Source of the DNA: JANMEB01 sp041745295
GTDB taxonomy: Bacteria > Planctomycetota > Planctomycetia > Pirellulales > Pirellulaceae
Direction: 5' to 3'
Assembly (NCBI GenBank): GCA_041745295.1
Contig: JBGTJE010000060.1
Span: forward strand, 124,001 to 188,000
DNA: 64,000 bases
The translations under genes were made by a program, and so were the position numbers. Below, piece by piece: positions 19,774 to 28,505 of the stretch (position 1 is its first letter; each line of letters opens with the position of its first letter). The notes below the pieces were generated by a model. That model made no database searches and was not told where the DNA came from. It was given only the letters and a program-made list of their open reading frames with translations.

Positions 19774-19864
19774 GGGTGGCACGTCCCTGAGGCTTTGCGA
19801 AGGGCGTGGGGCGATTTGGGATGGTTCACCACGCCCTTCGCAAAGCCTCAGGGGCGTGCCACCC
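19774..19864. repeat. Long hairpin, dispersed repeat family C
   Basis: Two 36-bp arms (19774-19809 and 19829-19864), complementary at 35 of 36 positions, around a 19-base loop. The arms begin GGGTGGCACG and end GGGCGTGG. Single-arm relatives occur at 6378-6400 (GCTTTGCTAAGGGCGTGGG) and 52498-52519 (AAGCCTCAGGGACG, GCCACCC). It follows the membrane-protein stop codon, so it may terminate or stabilise that transcript, or be a small non-autonomous element. Confidence 0.75.
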
Positions 19865-20005
19865 GATCGCAAAGCCGGGGCGGGCGACACGATTGCAAAC
19901 CTGCTTGCGCGTGCCCTCTGGGATAGTTGTTGGGACTTGGATTCGCGTTTGATCTCGATAGAATCGGCACTTTCTCAAAGCGAATGAGCTGCACGAGGAT
20001 CGAGT

Positions 20006-21124
20006 ATGTCACCAAAGATATGCCGCTGGGGAATTCTGAGTACCGCCACGATTTCACGCAAAACTTGGCAGGGCATTCATAAAGCCGGTAACGCGAAATT
20101 GATCGCCGTTGCCAGTCGGAATTTAGATCGCAGCCGCGAGTTCATCGCTAACTGCCAAGCCCGCGTGCCTGTCGATCCGCCCATCGCGTTAGGCGACTAC
20201 GAAACGCTGTTGCAACGTCCGGACATTGACGCGGTCTACATTCCATTGCCGACGGGAATTCGAAAAGAATGGGTCATCAAGGCTGCCGAGGCGGGCAAGC
20301 ATGTGCTGTGTGAAAAGCCCTGTGCGATCAACTCCGCGGACTTGGAGGTGATGATCGCCGCATGCCGCAAGAACCGAGTCCAATTCATGGACGGGGTCAT
20401 GTACATGCACAGCGCGCGGTTGAGCGAGTTGCGACGAGCGCTGGATGACCCGACCAACGTCGGTCAAATCAAACGAATCAATTGCCAGTTTAGCTTCTGT
20501 GCTCCACCAGAGTTTTTTGACGCGAACATTCGCACGACAAGCGATTTGGAGCCGCACGGCTGCCTGGGAGACTTGGGATGGTATACGATTCGATTTGCCC
20601 TGTGGACCATGAACTGGGCGATGCCAACGCATGTCATCGGTCGGATGCTCGACAGTCTCAAGCGACCTGGAAGTCCGGCAAAAGTCCCTATGGAATTCTC
20701 GGCCGAACTCTTTTTTCCCGGTGTCATGGCAAGCTTTTATTGCAGCTTTCGCACGCATCACCAGCAATGGGCGAACGTGAGCGGAACCAAAGGATACTTG
20801 TACGTGCAAGATTTTGTGTTGCCATTTTTCGGAGCGGAAACTCGCTTTGAGATCAACAACGCTGAGTTTATCGAAGACGGATGTGATTTCTATATGGAGA
20901 AGCGAGCCCGCCCCTTCCTCGTGAACGAGCACGGCAACAGTGGTGCGAATGCGCAGGAAACGAATTTGATTCGAACCTTTTCGCAGCTTGCGACGAGCGG
21001 GGCAACCGACGAGTTTTGGCCGTCGATCTCGCTCAAAACACAAAAGGTCATGGATGCCTGTTTTGAATCGGCGCTGGCGGATGGAAAACCAGTACTCGTT
21101 CCAGCGCCTCAAGCCGGCTGCTAA
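20006..21124 (+). CDS. Gfo/Idh/MocA-family NAD(P)-dependent oxidoreductase
   Basis: A 372-residue dehydrogenase. The N-terminal Rossmann fold begins CRWGILSTATISRKTW and contains the family's cofactor/active-site motif CEKPCAI (about residue 108). The C-terminal half is the open beta-sheet domain, with LGDLGWYTIRFALW carrying the expected substrate-side histidine/tyrosine region. Members oxidise sugars, inositols or trans-dihydrodiols, and the exact substrate cannot be read here. There is no secretion signal, unlike many planctomycete Gfo/Idh proteins. Start ATG 20006 has GAGG seven bases upstream. A strong terminator follows at 21166-21188. Confidence 0.9.
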   Translation: MSPKICRWGILSTATISRKTWQGIHKAGNAKLIAVASRNLDRSREFIANCQARVPVDPPIALGDYETLLQRPDIDAVYIPLPTGIRKEWVIKAAEAGKHVLCEKPCAINSADLEVMIAACRKNRVQFMDGVMYMHSARLSELRRALDDPTNVGQIKRINCQFSFCAPPEFFDANIRTTSDLEPHGCLGDLGWYTIRFALWTMNWAMPTHVIGRMLDSLKRPGSPAKVPMEFSAELFFPGVMASFYCSFRTHHQQWANVSGTKGYLYVQDFVLPFFGAETRFEINNAEFIEDGCDFYMEKRARPFLVNEHGNSGANAQETNLIRTFSQLATSGATDEFWPSISLKTQKVMDACFESALADGKPVLVPAPQAGC

Positions 21125-21165
21125 ACAAAGATCGCGCGGCAACTTGGGCTGCCTAACGCAAAAAA

Positions 21166-21188
21166 AACCCGCCGATTTTCGGCGGGTT
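21166..21188. terminator. Bidirectional intrinsic terminator
   Basis: A perfect stem CCCGCCGA/TCGGCGGG with a three-base loop, preceded by a run of A and followed by TTGTTTC. It lies between the convergent oxidoreductase and outer-membrane genes. The A-run gives a good U-tract for the minus strand; the plus-strand U-tract is weaker. Confidence 0.85.
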
Positions 21189-21241
21189 GTTTCTCGAATT
21201 AGATTCGCGCTTCAGCGGTGATTCTGCGATAGTGATTGGTA

Positions 21242-22030
21242 CTAATGACAGAGGCGAATTCCGAACAACACATTCTGCGCTCGGTAGTCGAATTCGCCAG
21301 CGGGAACCGGTGGCGTAGTCGGCGTCTCTTGATCGACTTGCAAGTCCTCCACGGCAAAGTATCGATATTCGACGAACACATCTGCTCTGCAGGTGACCGC
21401 CCTGGAAACACCGGCGATGAATTGGAAAGCGAAACCAGAGTCGTCGATTGTGTACGTGGTGGTTTGCGTGTCTAATTCCGCGTCCACAAAGCCGAAACCG
21501 GCGCCGGCGCCGGCGTATGGGTTGCACTTTCCGACTTGGCGACAACCTTCGACGATGAAGTTGGTCATGCCTGAATAGCACGTGATATCACCGTCCCAAG
21601 CTTGAGTCGTCGTGGTAAGGGTTTGAGGATTAAAGACGCTCCATTCTTCGCCTTCGTTATTGCGATAGGCAAATTCAACTTCGACGTTGAGCATCGGTCG
21701 GATCTTGCGGCCGAGCGATCCGCCGGCACAATAGCCGTCGTCAAACGACCCCGTCGTTTCAAAAGCTCCATTCGCGTTTTCGTAGTCTTCCAATTGAGTG
21801 AACCCGCTAAAGGACCTAAAGTAACTACAACAATCGGCGCATTGACGGCAATTGTCGTTGCAGCTGGCATTGCTTTGATTGCTTGCGTTGAAATACGAAT
21901 GACCAGCGACTGGTCCGCTGCTGTCCTGTGGCATCGGTTGTGCGTAAGCGGCGTTCATGTCCGTCATGACCTGGGCCTGGGCCGTCATCGCGGACAACGC
22001 GAGAAATCCAAAGATTAAATATCTAACCAT
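21242..22030 (-). CDS. Probable outer-membrane beta-barrel protein
   Basis: A 262-residue exported protein. The signal peptide MVRYLIFGFLALSAMTAQAQ is followed by a Cys-rich segment (NASCNDNCRQCADCCSYF). The rest alternates short strands and turns: LNVEVEFAYRN, NPYAGAGAGFGFVDAEL, FQFIAGVSRAV, ADVFVEYRYF, and a terminal FDYRAQNVLFGIRLCH. This is the pattern of eight-stranded OmpA/OmpX-like barrels, although such proteins normally end in an aromatic residue rather than CH. ATG 22030 has AAGGAG seven bases upstream; the longer upstream frame looks non-coding. Its cargo or partner is unknown. Confidence 0.75.
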   Translation of the reverse strand: MVRYLIFGFLALSAMTAQAQVMTDMNAAYAQPMPQDSSGPVAGHSYFNASNQSNASCNDNCRQCADCCSYFRSFSGFTQLEDYENANGAFETTGSFDDGYCAGGSLGRKIRPMLNVEVEFAYRNNEGEEWSVFNPQTLTTTTQAWDGDITCYSGMTNFIVEGCRQVGKCNPYAGAGAGFGFVDAELDTQTTTYTIDDSGFAFQFIAGVSRAVTCRADVFVEYRYFAVEDLQVDQETPTTPPVPAGEFDYRAQNVLFGIRLCH

Positions 22031-22252
22031 GAAAAAACTCCTTCGAAACGTCGCGTTTTCGGCGAGGAAATCGCTCGTGGCGATCAACTGAAATACGGAT
22101 AAGACGTGGTTGCCTGCAGTCATTCGGTGCGGAATCACGTCCGAAAATTCGCTATCTTCCTTACCATCGGCACAATGGATCGATAAATTCGGAAGAGTAA
22201 TTACATCCCGCACGGCTTGCCCTGATTAACAACTCAAGCACTGGCCAAGCCA

Positions 22253-22290
22253 GTGGCACACAATTGCTGTTTCAATGCATTGTGTGCCAC
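22253..22290. repeat. 12-bp-arm hairpin, GTGGCAC-type repeat
   Basis: Perfect 12-bp arms (GTGGCACACAAT at 22253-22264, complement at 22279-22290) in the gap downstream of the thiolase gene. It is followed by GGGCTCTGCCCG, a second small hairpin, and CTTTTTG. Read on the plus strand it resembles a terminator. The GTGGCAC end resembles repeat family C. Confidence 0.6.
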
Positions 22291-22382
22291 GGGCTCTGCC
22301 CGTGTCTTTTTGTGCAAAGCCGCTGACGCCCTCCGCTCAGCTGTAAAATGGGAGAGGTCGGAAGACCTGCGTCGAGCGATTG

Positions 22383-23519
22383 CTACGTTAGCTTCGTGAG
22401 TCGGCCAAGGACGGACATGCCCTGTCCACCGCCTACACAAAGAGTGGCTAGTCCGAGTGCTCCGGGTTCGGCGCGCTCCGCAAGCCGATCGAGTAGCGTG
22501 ATCAACAAGCGAAGGCCGCTTGCCCCAAGAGGGTGCCCAAGGGCAATCGCGCCGCCCCACGTGTTCACGCGTTCCATCGGCAGGCTAAGCAAATCGATTG
22601 AGGCAAGTACTTGGATTGCAAACGCCTCGTTCATTTCGATGGCTTGTAGTTCGGCTGGCGTGACGCCGCCGCGGTCCAGGACGATTTGCGTTGCGGCGAC
22701 CGGTCCCAATCCCATCAGCTCCGGGGCGACGTGTGCAGCGGCGGCTTCGATGATTTCTAGGCCCCAGGGTAAACCGGATTGCATAGCAGATTCCCAATCG
22801 AGGATGAGGCCGCACGTGGCCCCGTCGGTTAGCGGCGAACTCGTGGCGGCGGTGACGACACCGGTCGGATCGAAGGCAGGTGCTAGGTTTTGCATTTTTT
22901 CCCGATCAACGGGGACGCGAATGAATTCGTCGCGCTCGATGAGATACGGGTGGATCTGCGCCCGGTAACGCCCCTTGTCGAATGCCGCCGCTGCGAGTTC
23001 ATGGGATCGGGCCGCAAACGCTTCTTGCATTGAGCGGGTCAGGTGCGGGTATAGTCGCGCAACGTATTCGGCAGTGTCGCCGTTGGGTACGTACGCAAAC
23101 GGATTGGTCTCACGGATCTGATCGGATTCAGAAAAATGTGCGCCGCGCCTTGGTATCCGGCTCATCGATTCGACTCCCGCCACCAAATAGCGCCGTCCCC
23201 ATCCCGCGCGAATTCGGGAGGCGGCAATCGCCGCCGCCTCGAGCGAGCTGGCGCAGAGTCGATTGACGGTAACGCCCGGCGCGGTGCAGCCGAGACCAAT
23301 GGCGAGCATTCGGGCGAGGTTGTATCCTTGCTCGCCCTCTGGATACGCGCAGCCCACAACAAAATCGTCGAGTGGGTCATGCCAAAGCGTTGGGTACTGG
23401 GTCCGATGACCGCGGAGCAATTTGATGGCAAGTTCGTCCGGGCGCGTGTTGGCGTACGCACCTTTTCCGGCGCGGCCGAACGGCGTGCGCAGGCCGGCGA
23501 CCAACACAGCTCGATTCAT
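22383..23519 (-). CDS. Thiolase (acetyl-CoA acyltransferase)
   Basis: A 378-residue thiolase, which cleaves 3-ketoacyl-CoA with CoA to give acetyl-CoA and a shortened acyl-CoA (or the reverse). The nucleophilic cysteine is in VNRLCASSLEAAA (about residue 88), MNEAFAIQVLA carries the NEAF motif, the active-site histidine is in GGAIALGHPLGASG, and the second cysteine is in LATLCVGGGQG. The length is normal. ATG 23519 has GAGGG about eight bases upstream. The CoA-transferase B and lysine aminomutase genes follow upstream on the same strand. In the lysine pathway proposed here it would cleave the 3-keto-6-acetamidohexanoyl-CoA intermediate; ordinary beta-oxidation is the alternative. Confidence 0.93.
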   Translation of the reverse strand: MNRAVLVAGLRTPFGRAGKGAYANTRPDELAIKLLRGHRTQYPTLWHDPLDDFVVGCAYPEGEQGYNLARMLAIGLGCTAPGVTVNRLCASSLEAAAIAASRIRAGWGRRYLVAGVESMSRIPRRGAHFSESDQIRETNPFAYVPNGDTAEYVARLYPHLTRSMQEAFAARSHELAAAAFDKGRYRAQIHPYLIERDEFIRVPVDREKMQNLAPAFDPTGVVTAATSSPLTDGATCGLILDWESAMQSGLPWGLEIIEAAAAHVAPELMGLGPVAATQIVLDRGGVTPAELQAIEMNEAFAIQVLASIDLLSLPMERVNTWGGAIALGHPLGASGLRLLITLLDRLAERAEPGALGLATLCVGGGQGMSVLGRLTKLT

Positions 23520-23579
23520 GATTCCACCCTCGTTCGTGGCATTATGGCTTTGCCCTAAAATACCGATTGGCAGAAATGC

Positions 23580-24230
23580 CTATGCGAACAATGTTTGATC
23601 CGGCCCCAGGTTTTGGCGGACAATGCCTGTCGCCAACTTGAGCACGCTAAATTGTTGCCCGGTCGGCTCGAAAATTCCAAGTTCTGAAACGATTAAGTGA
23701 ACTACGTTTTCGCCGGTCAACGGCAATTCGCAGCGGCGCATCAACTTGCATTGTCCAGACTTCGAAAAATGCGTCAGCATCACGATCACACGTTTCGCCC
23801 CGTTCACTAAATCCATCGCCCCGCCCATCCCAGTGACTTTCTTGCCGGGAATCATCCAATTAGCGAGGTTTCCCTCGACGTCGACCTCCATGCCGCCGAG
23901 GACGCTATTGTCGATATGTCCACCGCGGATCATTCCAAAGCTCAAGGCACTGTCAAAGAAACTTGCGCCTGATTGAATCGAGATCGTTTCCTTACCGGCG
24001 TTGATTAATGTCGCGGAAACGGTCTTGGGAGTTGGCCGACCGCTGACGCCGAGCACTCCATTTTCCGAGTGGATAAAGATTTGCTTGTCGCGCGGCATGC
24101 GTTCGGCGATGAGTGTCGGGATACCGATTCCCAAGTTAAGGCTGCTACCCTCGGCCAAGAGCGCGATGATTTCATCCGCCATTTGTTCCTTTGACCAGCC
24201 GCTAGACGCGTTGAAATTCGTTGCATTCAT
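23580..24230 (-). CDS. scoB: CoA-transferase subunit B (ScoB/YodR-like)
   Basis: A 216-residue beta subunit of a family I 3-oxoacid CoA-transferase. The catalytic glutamate, which carries the thioester, is in IFIHSENGVLGVSG (about residue 48). LNLGIGIPTLIAERMP and GGMEVDVEGNLANWMIPGK are family motifs. It pairs with the alpha subunit at 28489-29202, although the two genes are normally adjacent and here are 4.3 kb apart. It activates a 3-oxoacid using succinyl- or acetyl-CoA. ATG 24230 (MNATNFNASSGW) is preferred to the TTG at 24269, but neither has a strong ribosome site. It lies 78 bases after kamA. Confidence 0.92.
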   Translation of the reverse strand: MNATNFNASSGWSKEQMADEIIALLAEGSSLNLGIGIPTLIAERMPRDKQIFIHSENGVLGVSGRPTPKTVSATLINAGKETISIQSGASFFDSALSFGMIRGGHIDNSVLGGMEVDVEGNLANWMIPGKKVTGMGGAMDLVNGAKRVIVMLTHFSKSGQCKLMRRCELPLTGENVVHLIVSELGIFEPTGQQFSVLKLATGIVRQNLGPDQTLFA

Positions 24231-24308
24231 ACGAATAGCGGACCTATTGTCGACGACGAGGCGGGCCAACCAGCTGATCCAGCCGAGTTACCAGCGTCCT
24301 TTGAGCGT

Positions 24309-25706
24309 CTATTGTTTGACGCCATGTTCCAACCGAACGCTAATCTTGTCCAGCGATTCTTTGGGCAGATTCGAATCGACCGCGTTGATCGCGCCGCGAA
24401 CCATCGACAAACGACTCGATGAATCAGCCCATCGTTCCTGGGCAGTCGGGCTCAATCGGTGGAGCGGATCAAAATACACAAATAATTCGTTCGGCTTGAC
24501 GTTGGGAGCCCGCCAGACCGAGATGCCGTTTTCTCGGTCGTAAAACTCGTACGAGGCGACATGACGTTTCCCGCCGCCCCCCGGCGCGTCGCATACAAAC
24601 GTCGGCACATTAAATCCGGCCGTAACGCCGCGGACGTTTTTCTCCAATTCGACGCCCTCGGCAACGGTTGTTCGTAAATGTTCGCAGCCGGGGACCATGT
24701 CGTGAATGTAGACATAGTAGGGTTGAATATTGATATGCGAGAGACGCTTGGTCAGCTCGATCATAACGTCGGGATCATTGTTGACCCCTTCTTGCAAAAC
24801 AGCTTGGTTTCGAACAATGACGCCCTCGGCAAATAGTCGATCCATCGCCATTTGACTCCAGCGCGTCATTTCCCGAGGCGACGAGAAATGGGTGTGAATA
24901 AAAACCTGTTTACCCATCGCGCGGCCTTGGCGGTGAATGTCGAGCAAAGCGTCGACCCATTCGTGGTCGGTGAGGATTTTCATCGGCAGAATTGCGATCC
25001 CTTTCGTCGCATAGCGGAGACGTCGAATGTGGGGAATCGCCAAGAGTTGTTCGCCAATGTGCTGGATGTACTTGGCGGGAAGGTTGTACGCATCGCCTCC
25101 GGAAATAACCACGTCCTCGATCTCGGGATTTTCGCGAATATACTGAAACGCGGGTTCCCATTTCTCTGGGTTGGCGCCGTAGGTGTGCTTTTCGACGACA
25201 TCGGTCGATCCTCCGATGATCCGACTGCGCGTGCAATAACTGCAATAGACCGGGCACGTCGTCAGCGGCAGGAAGAGGACTTTGTCGATGTAACGATGGG
25301 TGAGCATCGAAACGGGGGAGTCGACGTCTTCGTACAGCGAGTCGGCCAAATAATAGGGATGATCGGGCAGCATTTGCGACGCGATGGGCAAAAATTGCTT
25401 GCGGAGGGGGTCCTCGGCCGGATGCTGCCAATCAATCAGGGCAAATACATAGGGCGTAATTCGAACGTTCATCGTGGCGATATGAATGCCCTGTTCGATG
25501 TCCTTCAAAAAAGCATCGCAAATCCGATCACCCAAAAGCGACTTGACTTGTTTGAGTCGCTGGATCGAATTTTTGGATTGCCATTGATGATCGCCAAACT
25601 GCTCGCGCGTAACATCCTCCCATCCGGGAATCGATCGCCAAAACTCGTCGTCGCGAAATTGTCGATGGGACAATTCGACCGCTTGATGGCTGGGTTTATC
25701 GAGCAT
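24309..25706 (-). CDS. kamA: L-lysine 2,3-aminomutase (radical SAM)
   Basis: A 465-residue KamA-family radical SAM/PLP enzyme converting L-lysine to beta-lysine. The cluster-binding CPVYCSYCTRSR is near residue 155, SAM contact GGDAYNL follows, and the PLP lysine is in CDAPGGGGKRH. The two aspartates that hold the lysine side-chain amine in the Clostridium enzyme (D293, D330) appear conserved in YVYIHDMVPG and CDAPGGGG, which supports lysine as substrate over the EF-P enzyme EpmB. GGDAYNL differs from the usual GGDPL, so this may be a separate subfamily. ATG 25706 lacks a strong ribosome site; the N-terminus is uncertain by about 20 residues. Neighbours encode CoA-transferase and thiolase. 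Confidence 0.92.
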   Translation of the reverse strand: MLDKPSHQAVELSHRQFRDDEFWRSIPGWEDVTREQFGDHQWQSKNSIQRLKQVKSLLGDRICDAFLKDIEQGIHIATMNVRITPYVFALIDWQHPAEDPLRKQFLPIASQMLPDHPYYLADSLYEDVDSPVSMLTHRYIDKVLFLPLTTCPVYCSYCTRSRIIGGSTDVVEKHTYGANPEKWEPAFQYIRENPEIEDVVISGGDAYNLPAKYIQHIGEQLLAIPHIRRLRYATKGIAILPMKILTDHEWVDALLDIHRQGRAMGKQVFIHTHFSSPREMTRWSQMAMDRLFAEGVIVRNQAVLQEGVNNDPDVMIELTKRLSHINIQPYYVYIHDMVPGCEHLRTTVAEGVELEKNVRGVTAGFNVPTFVCDAPGGGGKRHVASYEFYDRENGISVWRAPNVKPNELFVYFDPLHRLSPTAQERWADSSSRLSMVRGAINAVDSNLPKESLDKISVRLEHGVKQ

Positions 25707-25934
25707 GACAACACATTGCGAAATAGAGAGGGCCGTGATCGCAAGCGGCCGACGTGTCCACAAAGAGATCGCACCATTTTAGCTCAAGCGGGCCCATCAG
25801 AACAGATCGACGTGTCGCGGCAACGGGGCCAAACAAAAACGGCCAAGGACCTGATAAATCCTCGGCCGTGCAAAGACAATATTTTGACCGCATTTCAGAC
25901 TCTTACGAAATGCGTTCGAAAAAACCCAATCGCA

Positions 25935-28283
25935 CTAACCATTCACGTCCAAATACCAGGCGAAGCTGGCATCGGCGCTCCCGCCGTCTAAGACTCGCTT
26001 TTGTGCGTTATCGATCCCCTTGTACGCGGCAGGGTTGACGCGTTCGCGAACCTCAGCCAGAACTTCGACCGCGTTCGCACTACCTTGGACCGATTCCCTT
26101 TCCGCGACGATGGCAAAGGCTTGAGGCGTCGACGGTGATGATGCAACGCTGATTGTCGATATCTGCGAATCGGCTAACGCGGCACCCCCGCTATCGTCAT
26201 TGAGAATCGTCCCGACACCTTGGTTGTCCGAAATGGCCGCTCCGGAGGCGCCCGAGAGGTTGACAAAGAATGTCTCGTTGGCCTCGGACAAATTGTTATT
26301 TCTCAAAGTTATGGAAATAGACTTGGTCGTTTGACCAGCGGTAAAGGTCAGCGTTCCATTTTGGTGGACAAAGTCGCTATTCTTGCTGTTCCCGCCTTTC
26401 GCAGTGCCGTTCGAGGTTGCGTAATTAACCGTCACGGTGGATCCACTCGGCGAGGAGAGCGTAACCGTAAAGACAATCGGTCCCTGATTTTCAAAGGCCG
26501 AAGCGTTGTTGATCGACAACGTACCCGCACTAGACACATCGTCGTTGACGATCGTCCCGATTCCGGTCGAGTCGCTGATCGTCGCGTTGGAAGCGCCCGA
26601 CAAAACGACAGTAAACGTTTCGTTAGGTTCGACGTTTGTATCGCCCTGCACCTGAACTGCAACGGTCTTGGAAACTTCGCCCGGCGCAAAGGTCACGACA
26701 CCGCCGCCGCCCGTGAAGTCACTTCCGGCGAGTGCGGAACCATCGGCGGTGGTGAAGTTCACCGTGACCGTGTTCAAGGACGCCGCAGACAAAGTGACGA
26801 CAAAGTTCGCCGAAACCGAACCGCTATTTCCCTCGGTCACGGAAACGTCGGAGATGGACAGGCCAGGCAAGGCTGCCGGAGCTCCCATCAATTTGCTAAC
26901 GTCAAGTCGCCCGCCAGTAACGGTGATCCCGGCTAACGACGAAGTCGCCGTGGTATTGCTCAGCAAGGCGTTTCGCATTTGCAACGCCGTAGCACCCGGA
27001 TGGGCGGCCGCGTACAACGCGATGGCGCCGGCGACATGCGGCGTTGCCATCGACGTGCCGCTATATGCCCCGTAAGTGCTGGTGGGAAGAGTAGAATAAA
27101 TCGTTGAACCGGGAGCACCGAGGTCGACTGTCGTGGCCCCGTAACTGGAGAACGACGATCGCGTTCCGCTGCTCGTGATCGAAGCCACGGCGATCACTGC
27201 GTCGTAGCCTGCTCCTGCCGTGGTGTCGTAATTCGAAGGATAAAAAGCAGCCGCGTCATTGTTGGACCCCGAATTGCCGGCTGCCGCAATGAACAAGATT
27301 CCTTGGTTGGCCGCTCGGGTAATCGCATCGAGCAGCGATTGCGAGAATCCACCGCCGCCCCACGAATTATTCGTGGCCACGATATTCAATCCATGCCGCG
27401 TCTTCAAGTCAGTCAAATAATCCAGCGCCTGCACGGCTCCGGAAGTAGATCCGCCGCTCGCGCCAAGAAACTTGGTCGAGATCATCGTGACGTTCCAGTT
27501 CACCCCAGCGACGCCGGCGCCGTTGCCGCCTTTGCCGCCAATCGTACCAGCCACGTGAGTCGCGTGATCGTCGCCCGTTCCGTCGTAGACCGTCCGGTCG
27601 TTGCTAAAGAAATCCCATCCTTGCGAGTCATCGATTCGGCCATTGCCGTCGTTGTCAACTCCGTCAATTGGATCGAACGGATTGGTCCAGACGTTCGCGG
27701 CCAAATCGGGGTGCGTATATTGAATGCCTTCGTCGATCACGCCGATATACACGGAATTTGACCCAAGGAATCCGTTGTTCCATGCTTCTTCAGCTTGGGA
27801 TCCATATTGGTTAGTGGTGCCGGCGGGTCCGACGGCCGCGGGGGAATCGTCGCTGTACATTCCCCACAAGTTGCTGTTGAGGTAATGCGTGTCGTTACTG
27901 ACATCGGAGGGGGTGTACACCCAATTGGGTTCGGCGTATCTCACGCCGGGGGATTTGCTCAACCGTTCCATTGCATCGGGCAACGAAACTCCCTTGCCGA
28001 GAGCAATGCGTTCCATGACGCCTTGACCGCAGGCTTTCATGGTATTGGTGTGAATCTGTTCGAGCAGATTTCCGGCGACTTGCGCCCGAGCGTTCGTTCG
28101 GGTTGCCGAGTCAACGCTGGTGTCGTACTGAATTAAAACTTCGCCCGGGATAAAAGTCGAAAGCATCGAGCGATCTTCAAGCGGTTCGAACAGAAATTGA
28201 TCCGCGCGAACTAGGGCTGATCTATTACGCCCACCGAAGCTTGACCACGAACGATGAGAAACGCGAGGTTTGCGCCGTGCCAT
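25935..28283 (-). CDS. Secreted subtilisin-like protease with LEPR motif and two Calx-beta domains
   Basis: A 782-residue S8 protease. The basic N-terminus leads to FEPLEDRSML (residues about 33-43), the planctomycete LEPR-XLL motif thought to be a secretion or surface signal. The catalytic triad is Asp in YIGVIDEGIQYTHPDL (about 184), His in DDHATHVAGTIGG (about 240) and Ser in SGTSMATPHVAGA (about 411), with the oxyanion asparagine in AAAGNSGSNND. Two Calx-beta domains follow (about 465-570 and 575-690), with VNFTTADGSALAGSDF and VNYATSNGTAKGG; they bind calcium in other proteins. ATG 28283 has GGGGAG six bases upstream. It sits between kamA and scoA on the same strand without an obvious link to them. 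Confidence 0.93.
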   Translation of the reverse strand: MARRKPRVSHRSWSSFGGRNRSALVRADQFLFEPLEDRSMLSTFIPGEVLIQYDTSVDSATRTNARAQVAGNLLEQIHTNTMKACGQGVMERIALGKGVSLPDAMERLSKSPGVRYAEPNWVYTPSDVSNDTHYLNSNLWGMYSDDSPAAVGPAGTTNQYGSQAEEAWNNGFLGSNSVYIGVIDEGIQYTHPDLAANVWTNPFDPIDGVDNDGNGRIDDSQGWDFFSNDRTVYDGTGDDHATHVAGTIGGKGGNGAGVAGVNWNVTMISTKFLGASGGSTSGAVQALDYLTDLKTRHGLNIVATNNSWGGGGFSQSLLDAITRAANQGILFIAAAGNSGSNNDAAAFYPSNYDTTAGAGYDAVIAVASITSSGTRSSFSSYGATTVDLGAPGSTIYSTLPTSTYGAYSGTSMATPHVAGAIALYAAAHPGATALQMRNALLSNTTATSSLAGITVTGGRLDVSKLMGAPAALPGLSISDVSVTEGNSGSVSANFVVTLSAASLNTVTVNFTTADGSALAGSDFTGGGGVVTFAPGEVSKTVAVQVQGDTNVEPNETFTVVLSGASNATISDSTGIGTIVNDDVSSAGTLSINNASAFENQGPIVFTVTLSSPSGSTVTVNYATSNGTAKGGNSKNSDFVHQNGTLTFTAGQTTKSISITLRNNNLSEANETFFVNLSGASGAAISDNQGVGTILNDDSGGAALADSQISTISVASSPSTPQAFAIVAERESVQGSANAVEVLAEVRERVNPAAYKGIDNAQKRVLDGGSADASFAWYLDVNG

Positions 28284-28474
28284 GAAAGACTCCCCACGAA
28301 AATGTGCCGATTGGTAATGAATAACCGACGCCATGCGTAGGACGAGGGAAGTCCGCACGGTCGACTGCTCAGTATACGTAATGAAACCTACACTTCAAGG
28401 TCGCCTTCATTCCGGCGGAGGCCTGACTCCGGTTGTTGAATGCACGTCGTGACGAAATCCTCCTTCCGTGGAAG

Positions 28475-28505
28475 ATGGATTCCGGGTCTCAGCCCGGAAT
28501 GACGT
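28475..28505. repeat. Dispersed repeat, family B (copy 1)
   Basis: A 31-bp sequence containing GATTCCGGGTCTCAGCCCGG, a palindrome with arms around TCTCA. It is identical to 31868-31898; a diverged, inverted copy is at 44106-44135. It overlaps the last codons and stop codon of the CoA-transferase A gene. Confidence 0.85.

Noticed and set aside
24309..25706. kamA gene as EF-P lysine mutase EpmB
   Set aside because: No epmA or efp nearby, size and the two substrate-site aspartates fit lysine 2,3-aminomutase better.
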